This document shows positions 44,464 through 53,344 of a stretch of 64,000 nucleotides of DNA, piece after piece. This stretch comes from Phormidesmis priestleyi BC1401 (lineage in GTDB: Bacteria; Cyanobacteriota; Cyanobacteriia; Leptolyngbyales; Leptolyngbyaceae): positions 1 through 64,000 of the forward strand of contig NZ_LXYR01000007.1 in assembly GCF_001650195.1 (NCBI RefSeq), written 5' to 3'. Within the stretch, counting starts at the first letter, position 1, and every line of letters begins with the position of its first letter. The notes beneath the pieces were generated by a model. It made no database searches, was not told the DNA's origin, and worked only from the letters and a program-made list of their open reading frames with translations. The translations under genes were made by a program, and so were the position numbers.

Positions 44464-45564
44464 GTGCAATCTACCTTAAAACCAATTCGTTTATTGATTG
44501 CTGCAAGCGGCACCGGAGGACACGTTTTTCCGGCGATCGCCACGGCTGAACAGCTTCCTGAGTTTCAAATCGAGTGGTTAGGCGTGCCCGATCGGTTAGA
44601 AACGCAGTTGGTGGGCGATCGCTATCCCCTACACACTATTTCTGTCACCGGATTTCAACAAAAATTAGGACTCGGCACCTTAAAGATACTTTTAGGATTG
44701 ATTCGCTCGATTCGTCAGGTCAGAGCGCTGCTCAAGCAAGGCAACTTTGACGGCGTATTCACCACGGGCGGATATATTGCGGCTCCAGCGATTTTGGCGG
44801 CTCGGTCGCTCGGCTTGCCCGTGATTCTCCACGAGTCAAACGCTCTGCCGGGAAAAGTGACTCGCTGGTTTGCGCCCTGGTGCAGTGTCGTCGCGATCGG
44901 ATTTGCTGCCGCTGCAACCTGTTTGCCTCGCAGTCAAACGATCTGTGTGGGAACTCCCGTGCGATCGCAGTTTCGCTCTGCCCTAGACGGTCTAGACGAT
45001 TTGTCCATTCCTAACCAGGTGCCGCTGATTGTGGTGGTTGGCGGCAGTCAGGGAGCCGTTGCGCTCAACAAAATGGTGCGACAAGCTGCTTCGACTTGGT
45101 TTGACGCAGGCGCGTGGATTGTGCATCTCACGGGTGAAAGCGATCCAGACGCAACCAGTCTTCAGCATCCTCACTACGTGGTCTTGCCTTTCTACAACAA
45201 TATGGCGGCTCTGTTTCAACGGGCAGATTTGGCGATTAGTCGATCGGGTGCTGGCACTCTAACTGAGTTGGCAGTCACTCACACCCCATCGATTCTGATT
45301 CCTTACCCCTTTGCGGCGGAGGATCACCAAGCCTTCAACGCGGCGATCTTTGCCCAAGCAGGTGCCGCAGAGGTTTATCGACAGGCAGATCTCACGCCAG
45401 ACCTTTTAGAAAAGCAAGTTTTGAGGTTGTTGAAATCGCCTGATCGACTTCAGCAAATGACAAAACAAGCCGCTTCTTTAGCGATCGTGGACAGTGCCGA
45501 ACAGTTGGCGCAATTGATTCGACAACAAATCCAGGCTTCTGCTTATAGATATAATCATGGCTAG
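44464..45564 (+). CDS. murG: UDP-N-acetylglucosamine-N-acetylmuramyl-(pentapeptide) pyrophosphoryl-undecaprenol GlcNAc transferase
   Basis: MurG makes lipid II from lipid I on the inner face of the membrane. About 366 aa, GT28/GT-B fold: the N-terminal G-loop ASGTGGHVFPAIATAE, a second loop TTGGYIAAPAILAARSLG, ILHESNALPGKVTRW, then the C-terminal VVGGSQGAVALNK and SRSGAGTLTELAV with the GlcNAc-binding Glu. The start is ambiguous between GTG 44464 and TTG 44458; neither has a clear ribosome site. Confidence 0.92.
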   Translation: MQSTLKPIRLLIAASGTGGHVFPAIATAEQLPEFQIEWLGVPDRLETQLVGDRYPLHTISVTGFQQKLGLGTLKILLGLIRSIRQVRALLKQGNFDGVFTTGGYIAAPAILAARSLGLPVILHESNALPGKVTRWFAPWCSVVAIGFAAAATCLPRSQTICVGTPVRSQFRSALDGLDDLSIPNQVPLIVVVGGSQGAVALNKMVRQAASTWFDAGAWIVHLTGESDPDATSLQHPHYVVLPFYNNMAALFQRADLAISRSGAGTLTELAVTHTPSILIPYPFAAEDHQAFNAAIFAQAGAAEVYRQADLTPDLLEKQVLRLLKSPDRLQQMTKQAASLAIVDSAEQLAQLIRQQIQASAYRYNHG

Positions 45565-45581
45565 GCGCTTTCGGAAAATCT

Positions 45582-45995
45582 ATGAACCTACAGAATCCTC
45601 AACCTAGCGGATTAAAAGTGACTCTAAGGCTAGAAACTCAGCCATCAGGCACGATCGTCACAGTTCAAGAGATCTTCAACGGATGGATGGGACGGTTGAA
45701 TAATTTATCTGATCTGCGTAATTTAACAGTTGAATATGAGAATCTTCGGCTAACCGTTGAGTTTATTCGCAGTTTTCGGGTGCTTAAATTTGATGCCGCT
45801 GCCGATGATTGCTACGTTCAAATCCTTCAAGCCAATCCACCTTTACGGAAGAAGCGTTTGCGGCAAGATATGCGGATTGCAGCGATCGCTCTTTCCCTGA
45901 ATGCTACCGTTGTCACCCGCGATCGACGAGATTTTGAGCAGATGCCGGGGTTGGCGATCGTAGACTGGAGCACAACCGAACTCATAGGCAAATAA
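45582..45995 (+). CDS. VapC-type PIN-domain toxin, N-terminally truncated
   Basis: 137 aa. Residues 20-137 match the VapC PIN pattern: SGTIVTVQEIFNGWMGRLNN, a helical middle (NLTVEYENLRLTVEFIRSFR) and RQDMRIAAIALSLNATVVTR then DRRDFEQMPGLAIVDW, holding the later acidic residues of the active site. The expected first 20-25 residues with the LDTDH aspartate are missing; the frame starts 18 nt after murG. Probably inactive. No antitoxin gene was found. Confidence 0.65.
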   Translation: MNLQNPQPSGLKVTLRLETQPSGTIVTVQEIFNGWMGRLNNLSDLRNLTVEYENLRLTVEFIRSFRVLKFDAAADDCYVQILQANPPLRKKRLRQDMRIAAIALSLNATVVTRDRRDFEQMPGLAIVDWSTTELIGK

Positions 45996-46116
45996 CTCTA
46001 ACGGGTCAGGACGTTAAACGGTGTTCTTAGATTCAGATGCGGCAAATGATCGAACTTTACACTTGGGTAGCGCTAACAATCTCTTAAGGAGGTAGATGGA
46101 ATTGATTGGAAGACGC

Positions 46117-46176
46117 GTTTCGGCTCCGCTCAACGCTCAAAGCTAGAACTCCCAGCGGGTTGACCGGAGCCGAAAC
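46117..46176. repeat. Perfect 12-bp inverted repeat in intergenic region
   Basis: GTTTCGGCTCCG (46117-46128) and its complement CGGAGCCGAAAC (46165-46176), 36 nt apart. It lies between the PIN gene (+) and the convergent kinase gene, whose stop is at 46214, so it may serve as terminator. AAGGAGG at 46086-46092 just left of it is followed by ATG 46096 but no lasting frame. Confidence 0.45.
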
Positions 46177-46213
46177 CCATCCCCACAAGCCGACTTTAAT
46201 TGCGCCTGTCTAC

Positions 46214-48517
46214 TTATTTCTGCTTTGAGAGTGCTCTGAACTCGTATTGCTTGCCCGATCGTACTGCCATTACTTTCACCAGTTCGAGATCGATCGTGCG
46301 ATCGCCACTTTCAGAAAACTTGACGGGATGAATGGCTCCCATGACTGAGAAATCGGGACTAGCCAGCGATCGCTGAATGCCCTTCCGAGTTGACGTGCGC
46401 TGAAGTGCCCCAATCAACGCCTCGGTCGCGTCGTATGCTAACACCGTTCGCCACCGCACAGATCTGCCCCACAGCGTCTTGGCTTGCTTTTGAAAGGCAG
46501 ATTTTGATAGCTCAACCTGATAAGACGGCACCGATAAAACCATGCCTGCGGCTGCTCTGCCTCCAATTTGCAAAGTTTTGGTTGAATAGAGCGCGTCTCC
46601 TGCTAGCAAAGGCAATCGATTTTGATTGGCGCTGATGACCAGAAGGGCACGATCGAAGAAGTCATTATTAGGTGCCAGCATGATCACCTGTGCCCCTTTC
46701 TGAATCGCTCGATCGACACTGGCAACCGGGTTAAAGTCGGGTTTGCTTAAGTCGATTTCTTCGACAACCTTACCTTGATCGCCATAAAATAAAGCCTTGC
46801 TAAACTCATCTTTCAGCGACTTGCTATAAGCGCTGGTAGAGTTGAAAAAAACAACGGCTTTGCGTTTCTTAAGCTGCGTCACCATATAGCTGCCAAGCTG
46901 TTTTGCCGGGAGTTGGTCGCTGGGCATGGTGCGAAACACGTAGGGGCTGAACCCCGATAGCGCGACGGCTGAACTGACGGGAGAGATGGCGACGAGTTCG
47001 CCCGATTCATAGATCTTGGCGGCGGCGAGGGTGGTATCGCTGGTGCCGTGACCAATCACGCCTAAGACTGTCGGATCGTCTACAAACGCCTTGGCGACTT
47101 GTTTGGCGACTTCTGGATTGCTGTTGTCGGTGGCGATCGCGACTTTCAACCGGACTCCGTTAATTCCCCCAGATTGATTGACCTGATTTTGCGCTTGGGC
47201 GACTCCTTGCAAAACCTCTTCCGAAGAACTGGGTTGAGTGCTGAGGGGCACGATTACGGCAATGGTATAAAATTTTTGCGGACCGATTTGAGCGTTATTC
47301 AAGTAGATCAACGTCTCTGGATCGGCACGATCGGCTCGACGCACTTTTTCTAACAGAGTGGTGGCTTGTCCAAAATTTCCGGCGGCAATCTGTTCAGCGG
47401 CTTCTTGCTTGAGGGGCGAAACGGGTCCCGGTGTAAGGATTTTCTCGCCAAAACTGATTTGGTTTTGAATTGGAGCCGGAGTTGTCGTCGATAGTGTCGT
47501 GGGCGTTAGAGTGCGAGTGATTGCCCAAGCAGCGATCGCTAGGGAGACAGCCGCGCCGATGCCAGTCGCGATCGTCAGCGGCATCGAGGCACTGTCTAAA
47601 AATCGATGGCGAGGTTGCCTAGATAAGGAGGCATCTTGATGGGGACTTCCTGCACCCCGAACGGCATCAAATCGAGACAGCGGAACTTTGGTTTGATTCT
47701 CTAATGCCTGGAGTTGCTGAAGGGCATCGGCGGCGGTTTGATAGCGTTGACTAAAGTGAAATTTAGTCATTTTTTCTAACACCGCCGCGAGGTCTTGCCG
47801 CACGTCGATTAGGTCGCGCCACACTAATTCGCAGGTGTTGGGGTCTTGCGGCAACTGGATCGGACGTGCCCCCGTTAAGGCTTGAATGCCAATCACGCCC
47901 AAGGCGTAGACATCACTGCTAAAGCGAGGTTTGCCTAAACACTGTTCGCTGGCTCCATAGCCTGACGTGTAGACAGGCAGACTCATCTCGGTGATTCCGG
48001 TGGCTTCGGCGATCGTGTGTTCGATATTTTTAACCGCACCAAAATCGATCAGGACTAATTTTTGATCCCGATCGCGACGCATCAAATTATCAGGTTTGAT
48101 GTCGCGGTGAATCACGTTTTGAGCATGAACAAATTCCAGGACGCTCAACACATCTTCTAACAGCAAAATCACCTGATCTTCTGACAGCTTTTTCCCTGGC
48201 AGCAGTTCGTCGCTGAGGGGATGTCCTTCAACAAATTCTTGAACGAGATAAAACTCTTCGTCTTCCTCAAAATATGCCAGCAGTCGCGGAATTTGATCGT
48301 GTTCGCCCAGCTTCTCTAGGGTTTCTGCCTCCGAGAGAAACATTCGTCTCGCTTGCTGCAAAATAGCGGGGTTGTGGCTGGCAAAGCTGAGGTGCTTTAA
48401 GACACATAGAGGATGCCCAGGACGCTGAGTATCCTGAGTAACATAAGTGTGACCAAACCCTCCTGAACCCAGCACCCTAACGATTCGATATCGCGAACTG
48501 AGCAATCGTCCTAGCAT
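46214..48517 (-). CDS. Ser/Thr protein kinase fused to a periplasmic branched-chain-amino-acid-binding-like domain
   Basis: 767 aa from ATG 48517; longer starts would run into the divergent nfi gene. Residues 1-280 are a Hanks kinase: LGSGGFGHTYV, Lys41, HRDIKPDNL with Asp139, and DFG at 158-160. A membrane segment (about 313-335) leads to residues 415-767, a type I periplasmic binding protein of the LivK class: FYTIAVIVPLSTQPSSSEEV, NQSGGINGVRLKVAIATDNS, VIGHGTSDTTLAAAKIYE and GDALYSTKTL. It would thus be a one-piece receptor kinase with an outside ligand sensor and an inside kinase. Confidence 0.85.
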   Translation of the reverse strand: MLGRLLSSRYRIVRVLGSGGFGHTYVTQDTQRPGHPLCVLKHLSFASHNPAILQQARRMFLSEAETLEKLGEHDQIPRLLAYFEEDEEFYLVQEFVEGHPLSDELLPGKKLSEDQVILLLEDVLSVLEFVHAQNVIHRDIKPDNLMRRDRDQKLVLIDFGAVKNIEHTIAEATGITEMSLPVYTSGYGASEQCLGKPRFSSDVYALGVIGIQALTGARPIQLPQDPNTCELVWRDLIDVRQDLAAVLEKMTKFHFSQRYQTAADALQQLQALENQTKVPLSRFDAVRGAGSPHQDASLSRQPRHRFLDSASMPLTIATGIGAAVSLAIAAWAITRTLTPTTLSTTTPAPIQNQISFGEKILTPGPVSPLKQEAAEQIAAGNFGQATTLLEKVRRADRADPETLIYLNNAQIGPQKFYTIAVIVPLSTQPSSSEEVLQGVAQAQNQVNQSGGINGVRLKVAIATDNSNPEVAKQVAKAFVDDPTVLGVIGHGTSDTTLAAAKIYESGELVAISPVSSAVALSGFSPYVFRTMPSDQLPAKQLGSYMVTQLKKRKAVVFFNSTSAYSKSLKDEFSKALFYGDQGKVVEEIDLSKPDFNPVASVDRAIQKGAQVIMLAPNNDFFDRALLVISANQNRLPLLAGDALYSTKTLQIGGRAAAGMVLSVPSYQVELSKSAFQKQAKTLWGRSVRWRTVLAYDATEALIGALQRTSTRKGIQRSLASPDFSVMGAIHPVKFSESGDRTIDLELVKVMAVRSGKQYEFRALSKQK

Positions 48518-48583
48518 TGCACCCGCAGATGGTAGACAACCTGATTGTAGAGCGATATGCAGAGGAAGGACGAGGGATGAAAA

Positions 48584-49243
48584 ATGAAGATTGAGCAGCG
48601 ACATGAATGGGTGTTGACGGCAGAAGCGGCGATCGAGATTCAGCAAACCTTACGAAAAGAGGTGGTCACCCACGATCGATTCGGGGTGGTGAATTACGTT
48701 GCGGGGGTCGATGTCGGGTTTGAGGCAGATGGGACGGTGACTCGTGCGGCGGTCGCGGTGCTGAGTTATCCAGAGTTGCAGTTGTGTGATCAGGCGATCG
48801 CTCGTCGTCCCACCACGTTTCCTTACATTCCGGGATTTCTCTCATTTCGAGAAGTTCCGGCAGTTTTAGACGCGTTGGCAGCGGTCAAAATCGTGCCCGA
48901 TTTACTACTCTGTGATGGTCAGGGAATCGCGCACCCTCGGCGGTTTGGCATCGCGTGTCATCTGGGAGTGTTGATCAACTTGCCGTCGATCGGGGTAGCA
49001 AAATCTCGTTTGATCGGCAAACACGCTGACGTGCCAGATATTCGCGGGACTTGGGAGCCACTCTCCGATCGCGGTGAAACAATCGGCGCAGTGCTCAAAA
49101 CCCGCCCCAACACGCTTCCACTCTACATTTCACTCGGTCATCGCATTAGTTTAGAAACCGCGATCGCCTATGTGATGGGCTGCACCACAAAATATCGCCT
49201 GCCCAAAACGGCTCGCTTTGCTCACAAATTAGCGTCTGGCTGA
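48584..49243 (+). CDS. nfi: Endonuclease V (deoxyinosine 3'-endonuclease)
   Basis: 219 aa. Cuts DNA or RNA one bond 3' of inosine in deamination repair. Catalytic carboxylates are in place: Asp43 (AGVDVGF), Glu90 (SFREVPAVLDAL) and Asp111 (LLLCDGQG), with the strand-separating YIPGFLSFRE wedge and the H-PRRFGIACHLGV segment. It is divergent from the kinase-sensor gene with 66 nt between, and overlaps the convergent folB by 15 nt. Confidence 0.93.
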   Translation: MKIEQRHEWVLTAEAAIEIQQTLRKEVVTHDRFGVVNYVAGVDVGFEADGTVTRAAVAVLSYPELQLCDQAIARRPTTFPYIPGFLSFREVPAVLDALAAVKIVPDLLLCDGQGIAHPRRFGIACHLGVLINLPSIGVAKSRLIGKHADVPDIRGTWEPLSDRGETIGAVLKTRPNTLPLYISLGHRISLETAIAYVMGCTTKYRLPKTARFAHKLASG

Positions 49244-49597
49244 TTGACTGCGCGTTAGGTCGATCGTGATTTTGCCGCTAAAGTCAGGAATCGGAGCCGC
49301 AGGTTTAATCAACTGCACCCGTACCTGAGTGACGCGATCGAACGTGAGAATCGAGTCTGCAATCAGCGTCGCTAATCGTTCTAGCAGCACTAGGCGCGAA
49401 GTCTTGATTAAGTGTTGAACGACTTCGATCACATCGCAATAGTTTAAGGTATCTGCCAATCGATCGCTCTGTCCGGCGTGCGAGAGATCGATCCACAGCG
49501 TTAAATCGACTTCAAACCACTGTCCCAAGATCTGTTCTTCCGGTAGCGCGCCTGTGTAGCCATACGCGCGAATGTTAGTGAGGTGAATGCAGTCCAT
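49229..49597 (-). CDS. folB: Dihydroneopterin aldolase
   Basis: 122 aa, the family's usual size. It cleaves dihydroneopterin to hydroxymethyl-dihydropterin in folate synthesis. Motifs: NIRAYGYTGALPEEQILGQW, then FEVDLTLWIDLSHAGQSDRL, ADTLNYCDVIEVV, LERLATLIADSIL and the VRVQLIKPAAPIP end; the Lys in QLIKPAAP is the catalytic lysine. It starts directly after the GT39 stop, so the two form an operon. Confidence 0.92.
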   Translation of the reverse strand: MDCIHLTNIRAYGYTGALPEEQILGQWFEVDLTLWIDLSHAGQSDRLADTLNYCDVIEVVQHLIKTSRLVLLERLATLIADSILTFDRVTQVRVQLIKPAAPIPDFSGKITIDLTRSQSARR

Positions 49598-51064
49598 TTA
49601 TTTAAACCCATAGCCTTTTTGAATATAGTAGTTCTTGATCCACACCCCAAACCGGATTACGGGAACAGCGATCGGCTGCGAGACGCGATCGAACTTCGCA
49701 ACTAAACTTGACTGAACCGGAAACCAATCATCCGATAAAATGACTGCGTTTTTACCTTGAAAGGGGCGATCGCTCGGATACCAGAAGTCAAATTGATCGA
49801 CTCGATCGGAGATTGCCCTCACCGTTTTGTCATTGAGTTGATATGCCAACGCCGATGCCGATCGATAATCGGTTGTGATCAATAAGGGAGATGGCTCTAA
49901 CTCTGCTGCTTGCTGCTTAACGACAACTGCGACTTCCTGCCATCCATACAGCATTCGCGAATCTGGATCAGCATCTCTACTAATCAACGCAGATAATGGC
50001 AAAAAGCAATAATGTATAACCAACAGCGTTGCAAAAAATAAACCGTAAATCTGAAAGCCCAAAAATGCTTTTGGCTTCACGTTTGAAGGTCGAATCAAAA
50101 CGGATGGAAGTAATGGAAATAATAAAAGGTAAGCCGTAATATTCCAGTAATAAAGCGCAGCAGAGATTAGAGAAATAACGGTAAGAATGACGGTCGAAAC
50201 AGTAAACACCCAAAATGCAATAGTAGAATAAACAGAATCAGAGCGAATTAACTGACTGGGTTGCTTGAGACTATGATAAAACCCGCTCCAATAGAATGGA
50301 GAAACAACTAGAAATGAAATACCAACGAATGCAGTGAATGAACCTAATTTAATTCCAGAATTAACCGGATGAACACTGCGATCGACATAATAATGAAATG
50401 ACTGAAAATCATTCGAGAGATTCCACAGCAAAATTGGAATCAGCGCAGTCGCGGCGATCGCGATCGCAACATAGAGCCGTCGATCCCAGAAAAGAGGTCG
50501 CAGTCGGCGATCGGCAATCATAGCGGCGAGAAATCCGAGGGGCACAAATATCGCATTGTATTTGGATAGAACTGCAAGCCCGATCGCCACCGCCGATCCA
50601 TAAAGTCGCCACGTCTCTCCTTTTCGATCGACTGTGTAACCATCAAGAAATGTAACGAATAAATACCCAGAGGTTAATGAAAACAGAATCAATAAATGGT
50701 CGTGCCATGCCAACGCTAAAAATAAAAAATATAAAGGGGATGCAGCGACTAAACTGATTACGAGCCAAAACCGTTGCTGAATGGAATCTCGATAAAGATA
50801 ATGAACGATTCGACCATAAATATAAGCGATTATGACGCTACTGATTACGGTTGGTAACCGCAGCGTGAACGTCGATCGCCCGAAAGCTGCCGTAAACAGC
50901 CCTTGAATCCAAGCATTTAGGGGCGGATGGTCATAGTAAGACCAGTTTAGATGCTGACCCCAAAGCCAATAATAAGCTTCATCAGAATTTGGGAACGCTG
51001 TCAACCAAAACACGAGACGCAGCAAAATAAAGGCAATTAGAGAAGGCAACCAAGATTTGGGCAT
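49598..51064 (-). CDS. GT39/ArnT-like membrane glycosyltransferase
   Basis: 488 aa, about ten membrane segments. The first loop FPNSDEAYYWLWGQHLNWSY then DHPPLNAWIQGLF is the ArnT/PMT_2 signature with the DE catalytic pair and the D-PP motif. The C-terminal soluble part begins near residue 390. It acts on a polyprenyl-linked sugar at the periplasmic face; acceptor unknown. It is immediately upstream of folB with no gap, an unlikely functional pair. Confidence 0.8.
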   Translation of the reverse strand: MPKSWLPSLIAFILLRLVFWLTAFPNSDEAYYWLWGQHLNWSYYDHPPLNAWIQGLFTAAFGRSTFTLRLPTVISSVIIAYIYGRIVHYLYRDSIQQRFWLVISLVAASPLYFLFLALAWHDHLLILFSLTSGYLFVTFLDGYTVDRKGETWRLYGSAVAIGLAVLSKYNAIFVPLGFLAAMIADRRLRPLFWDRRLYVAIAIAATALIPILLWNLSNDFQSFHYYVDRSVHPVNSGIKLGSFTAFVGISFLVVSPFYWSGFYHSLKQPSQLIRSDSVYSTIAFWVFTVSTVILTVISLISAALYYWNITAYLLLFPLLPSVLIRPSNVKPKAFLGFQIYGLFFATLLVIHYCFLPLSALISRDADPDSRMLYGWQEVAVVVKQQAAELEPSPLLITTDYRSASALAYQLNDKTVRAISDRVDQFDFWYPSDRPFQGKNAVILSDDWFPVQSSLVAKFDRVSQPIAVPVIRFGVWIKNYYIQKGYGFK

Positions 51065-51218
51065 TATTGTAGAGAGTCAGATATCAATCGCCACAGATTT
51101 TCGTCAATCTTCTAGGGACATTCGATCGCCTGTCACGATCGTTAAATTTAGTCCACTATGATGCACTTTTATTCAACAAAAAGGATTATATTCATTTATC
51201 ATTCTTACCCGGTTGCGT

Positions 51219-52313
51219 ATGCTGACTTACTCTCGCTGGCGCAGAACCCTCGAAGCCGTTTCGATTCCGATCGCTGCCCTGATTTTCTCACTCTTTCTGT
51301 TTGGGCTGTTTTGTGCTGCCGCTGGCGCAAATCCCTTCGCGGTGTATGGGGCGATTTATAAAGCGGCGTTTGGCAGTTGGTTCGCCTTTCAAAACACCTT
51401 GATTCGGGCGGCACCGTTGATGTTGACCTCTTTGTGTACCGCGCTTCCTGCACGATTGGGGCTGGTGATCATCGGCAACGAAGGGGCGCTCGTCATGGGC
51501 GGAATCGCCGCGGTCGCTGCTGGGTTAAGCGTCGCCGATTTTGCCCCCCCGATCGTCGTCCAATTGGCAATGGCGATCGCGGGAATTATTGCCGGAGGGC
51601 TATGGATCGGCGCAGTTGGAGCATTGCGTCACTATCGAGCCGTTAACGAGACGATTAGTAGCCTACTGATGAACTACATCGCGATCGCGCTGCTCAACCA
51701 TCTGGTCGGCGGTCCGATGCGTGATCCGTCTTCGCTCAACAAACCCTCTACTTTCCCGATTCCTGATATCGATAAGCTGGGTACGATTCCCTTTACGCGA
51801 GTCCATTATGGGTTGCTTTATGGCATTGTTGTGTGCATTATTGCTTACTATTTGATCCAGCGCACCACGTTCGGGTTTGCAGCGCGGACGGCAGGTGGAA
51901 ACGTCAAAGCCGCTCGAATTGCGGGATTGCCCGTTGGGAAGTTGACGATCGCTATCTGCTTTCTAGCCGGATCATCTGCTGGGTTAGCGGGAATGGTCGA
52001 AGTTGCGGCAGTTCACGGTCGGGCAAACGAATCACTCAACGCCAACTACGGCTATGCGGGAATTTTGGTGGCATTTATTGCGCGACATAACCCGATCGCG
52101 GCTAGTGTCGTTGCCATTCTGCTCGGTGGCATTCTCGCAAGCGGCAGCATCTTGCAGCGACAGTTAGGCTTACCCGATGCTACAGTCTACGTCTTTCAAG
52201 GCTTGGTGTTTCTCGTCGTTCTCTACAGCGAATCTTTATACGGACGATTTGCCATCTTTAAAGAACCCGACGTAGTGACTCCACCCACATCTTCAGCACC
52301 TCTAGCGGGATAA
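51219..52313 (+). CDS. ABC transporter permease, nucleoside/BMP family (first permease)
   Basis: 364 aa from ATG 51219, with about ten membrane segments. The BPD_transp_2 signature is seen in RLGLVIIGNEGALVMGGIAA and AVNETISSLLMNYIAIALL, with RAARTAGGNVKAARIAGL-type loop (FAARTAGGNVKAARIAGLPV). These permeases (YufP/NupB type) work with a BMP lipoprotein and a double-domain ATPase to import nucleosides or related compounds. It is the first gene of a four-gene plus-strand operon; no binding-protein gene precedes it in the window. Confidence 0.85.
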   Translation: MLTYSRWRRTLEAVSIPIAALIFSLFLFGLFCAAAGANPFAVYGAIYKAAFGSWFAFQNTLIRAAPLMLTSLCTALPARLGLVIIGNEGALVMGGIAAVAAGLSVADFAPPIVVQLAMAIAGIIAGGLWIGAVGALRHYRAVNETISSLLMNYIAIALLNHLVGGPMRDPSSLNKPSTFPIPDIDKLGTIPFTRVHYGLLYGIVVCIIAYYLIQRTTFGFAARTAGGNVKAARIAGLPVGKLTIAICFLAGSSAGLAGMVEVAAVHGRANESLNANYGYAGILVAFIARHNPIAASVVAILLGGILASGSILQRQLGLPDATVYVFQGLVFLVVLYSESLYGRFAIFKEPDVVTPPTSSAPLAG

Positions 52314-52360
52314 ACTCTCGGAAATTAATTCGCGATCGCATCTAACAAAAGGACATTGAA

Positions 52361-53308
52361 ATGGCAACAGAAGCACTCGGATGGTGGGGCGTTCCGTTAG
52401 GAATCATGGCTGGTATGTTACGCGGCAGCGCTCCGTTTTTGTTTGTGAGTTTGGGCGAGTGTTTGACCGAGAAAAGCGGCAAAGTCAACCTTGGATTAGA
52501 AGGGACGCTGTTGACCGGAGCCATGAGCGCCTACGCAGTTTCCTATCTGAGCGAAAAGACGGTCGGCTCGGCGATCGCACCCTGGCTGGGCGTATTAGTC
52601 GCAGGTTTGGCAGGAATGGTGTTAGGCTTCATCCACGCGTGGCTCTCTCAACAGCCCAAAGTCAATGATGTCGCGGTCGGCATCGCCATGATTATCTTCG
52701 GCAGTGGCATCGCCTTCTTTTTTGGTAAACCCTTTATTCAACCGTCTGCGCCTCAACTTCCTGCATTTGAACTGGGCGCATGGAGCAACATTCCTCAGAT
52801 TCAGTCTGCTTTAAAGGTGAGTCCTTTGCTGATGGTTGGAGTGTTGATTGCGCCGTTAATGGCGTGGTTCTTTAAGTCTACTCGCTGGGGTTTGTTTATT
52901 CGTGCTGTGGGCGATAGCCCCGATGCGGCGTTAGCGATGGGAATCTCGATTAAGAAAGTGCGAATGCTGTGCATTATTGCAGGCAGCTTTTTGGCAGGAA
53001 TCGGCGGAGCGTATCTGTCGCTCTACTACCCCGGTAGCTGGACAGAGCGGATTTCTAGCGGTCAGGGCTTGATGGCGGTTGCATTAGTAATTTTTGCTCG
53101 CTGGAATCCGATTCAGTGTCTTTGGGCATCGCTGCTGTTTGGTGGGGCACAATCGATCGGACCTGCGCTGCAAGCTGTCGGCATTGAGGGCGGCTATTAT
53201 CTTTTCAACGCGTCGCCCTATATTTTGACTCTGCTGATTATGATTATCACCTGTTCTCCTAAAAAGACGCTGACTGGCGCACCGGGCGCGTTAGGAACTC
53301 TGACCTAA
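52361..53308 (+). CDS. ABC transporter permease, nucleoside/BMP family (second permease)
   Basis: 315 aa, about eight to nine membrane segments. LRGSAPFLFVSLGECLTEKS then GKVNLGLEGTLLTGAMSAYA matches the YufQ/NupC-type permease signature, with the loop RAVGDSPDAALAMGISIKKV. It starts 47 nt after permease 1 and precedes the ATPase by 36 nt. Together they form the membrane channel. Confidence 0.85.
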   Translation: MATEALGWWGVPLGIMAGMLRGSAPFLFVSLGECLTEKSGKVNLGLEGTLLTGAMSAYAVSYLSEKTVGSAIAPWLGVLVAGLAGMVLGFIHAWLSQQPKVNDVAVGIAMIIFGSGIAFFFGKPFIQPSAPQLPAFELGAWSNIPQIQSALKVSPLLMVGVLIAPLMAWFFKSTRWGLFIRAVGDSPDAALAMGISIKKVRMLCIIAGSFLAGIGGAYLSLYYPGSWTERISSGQGLMAVALVIFARWNPIQCLWASLLFGGAQSIGPALQAVGIEGGYYLFNASPYILTLLIMIITCSPKKTLTGAPGALGTLT

Positions 53309-53344
53309 GTTTGCATCGGTATCATTCTAAATGTGGTGAACCCT

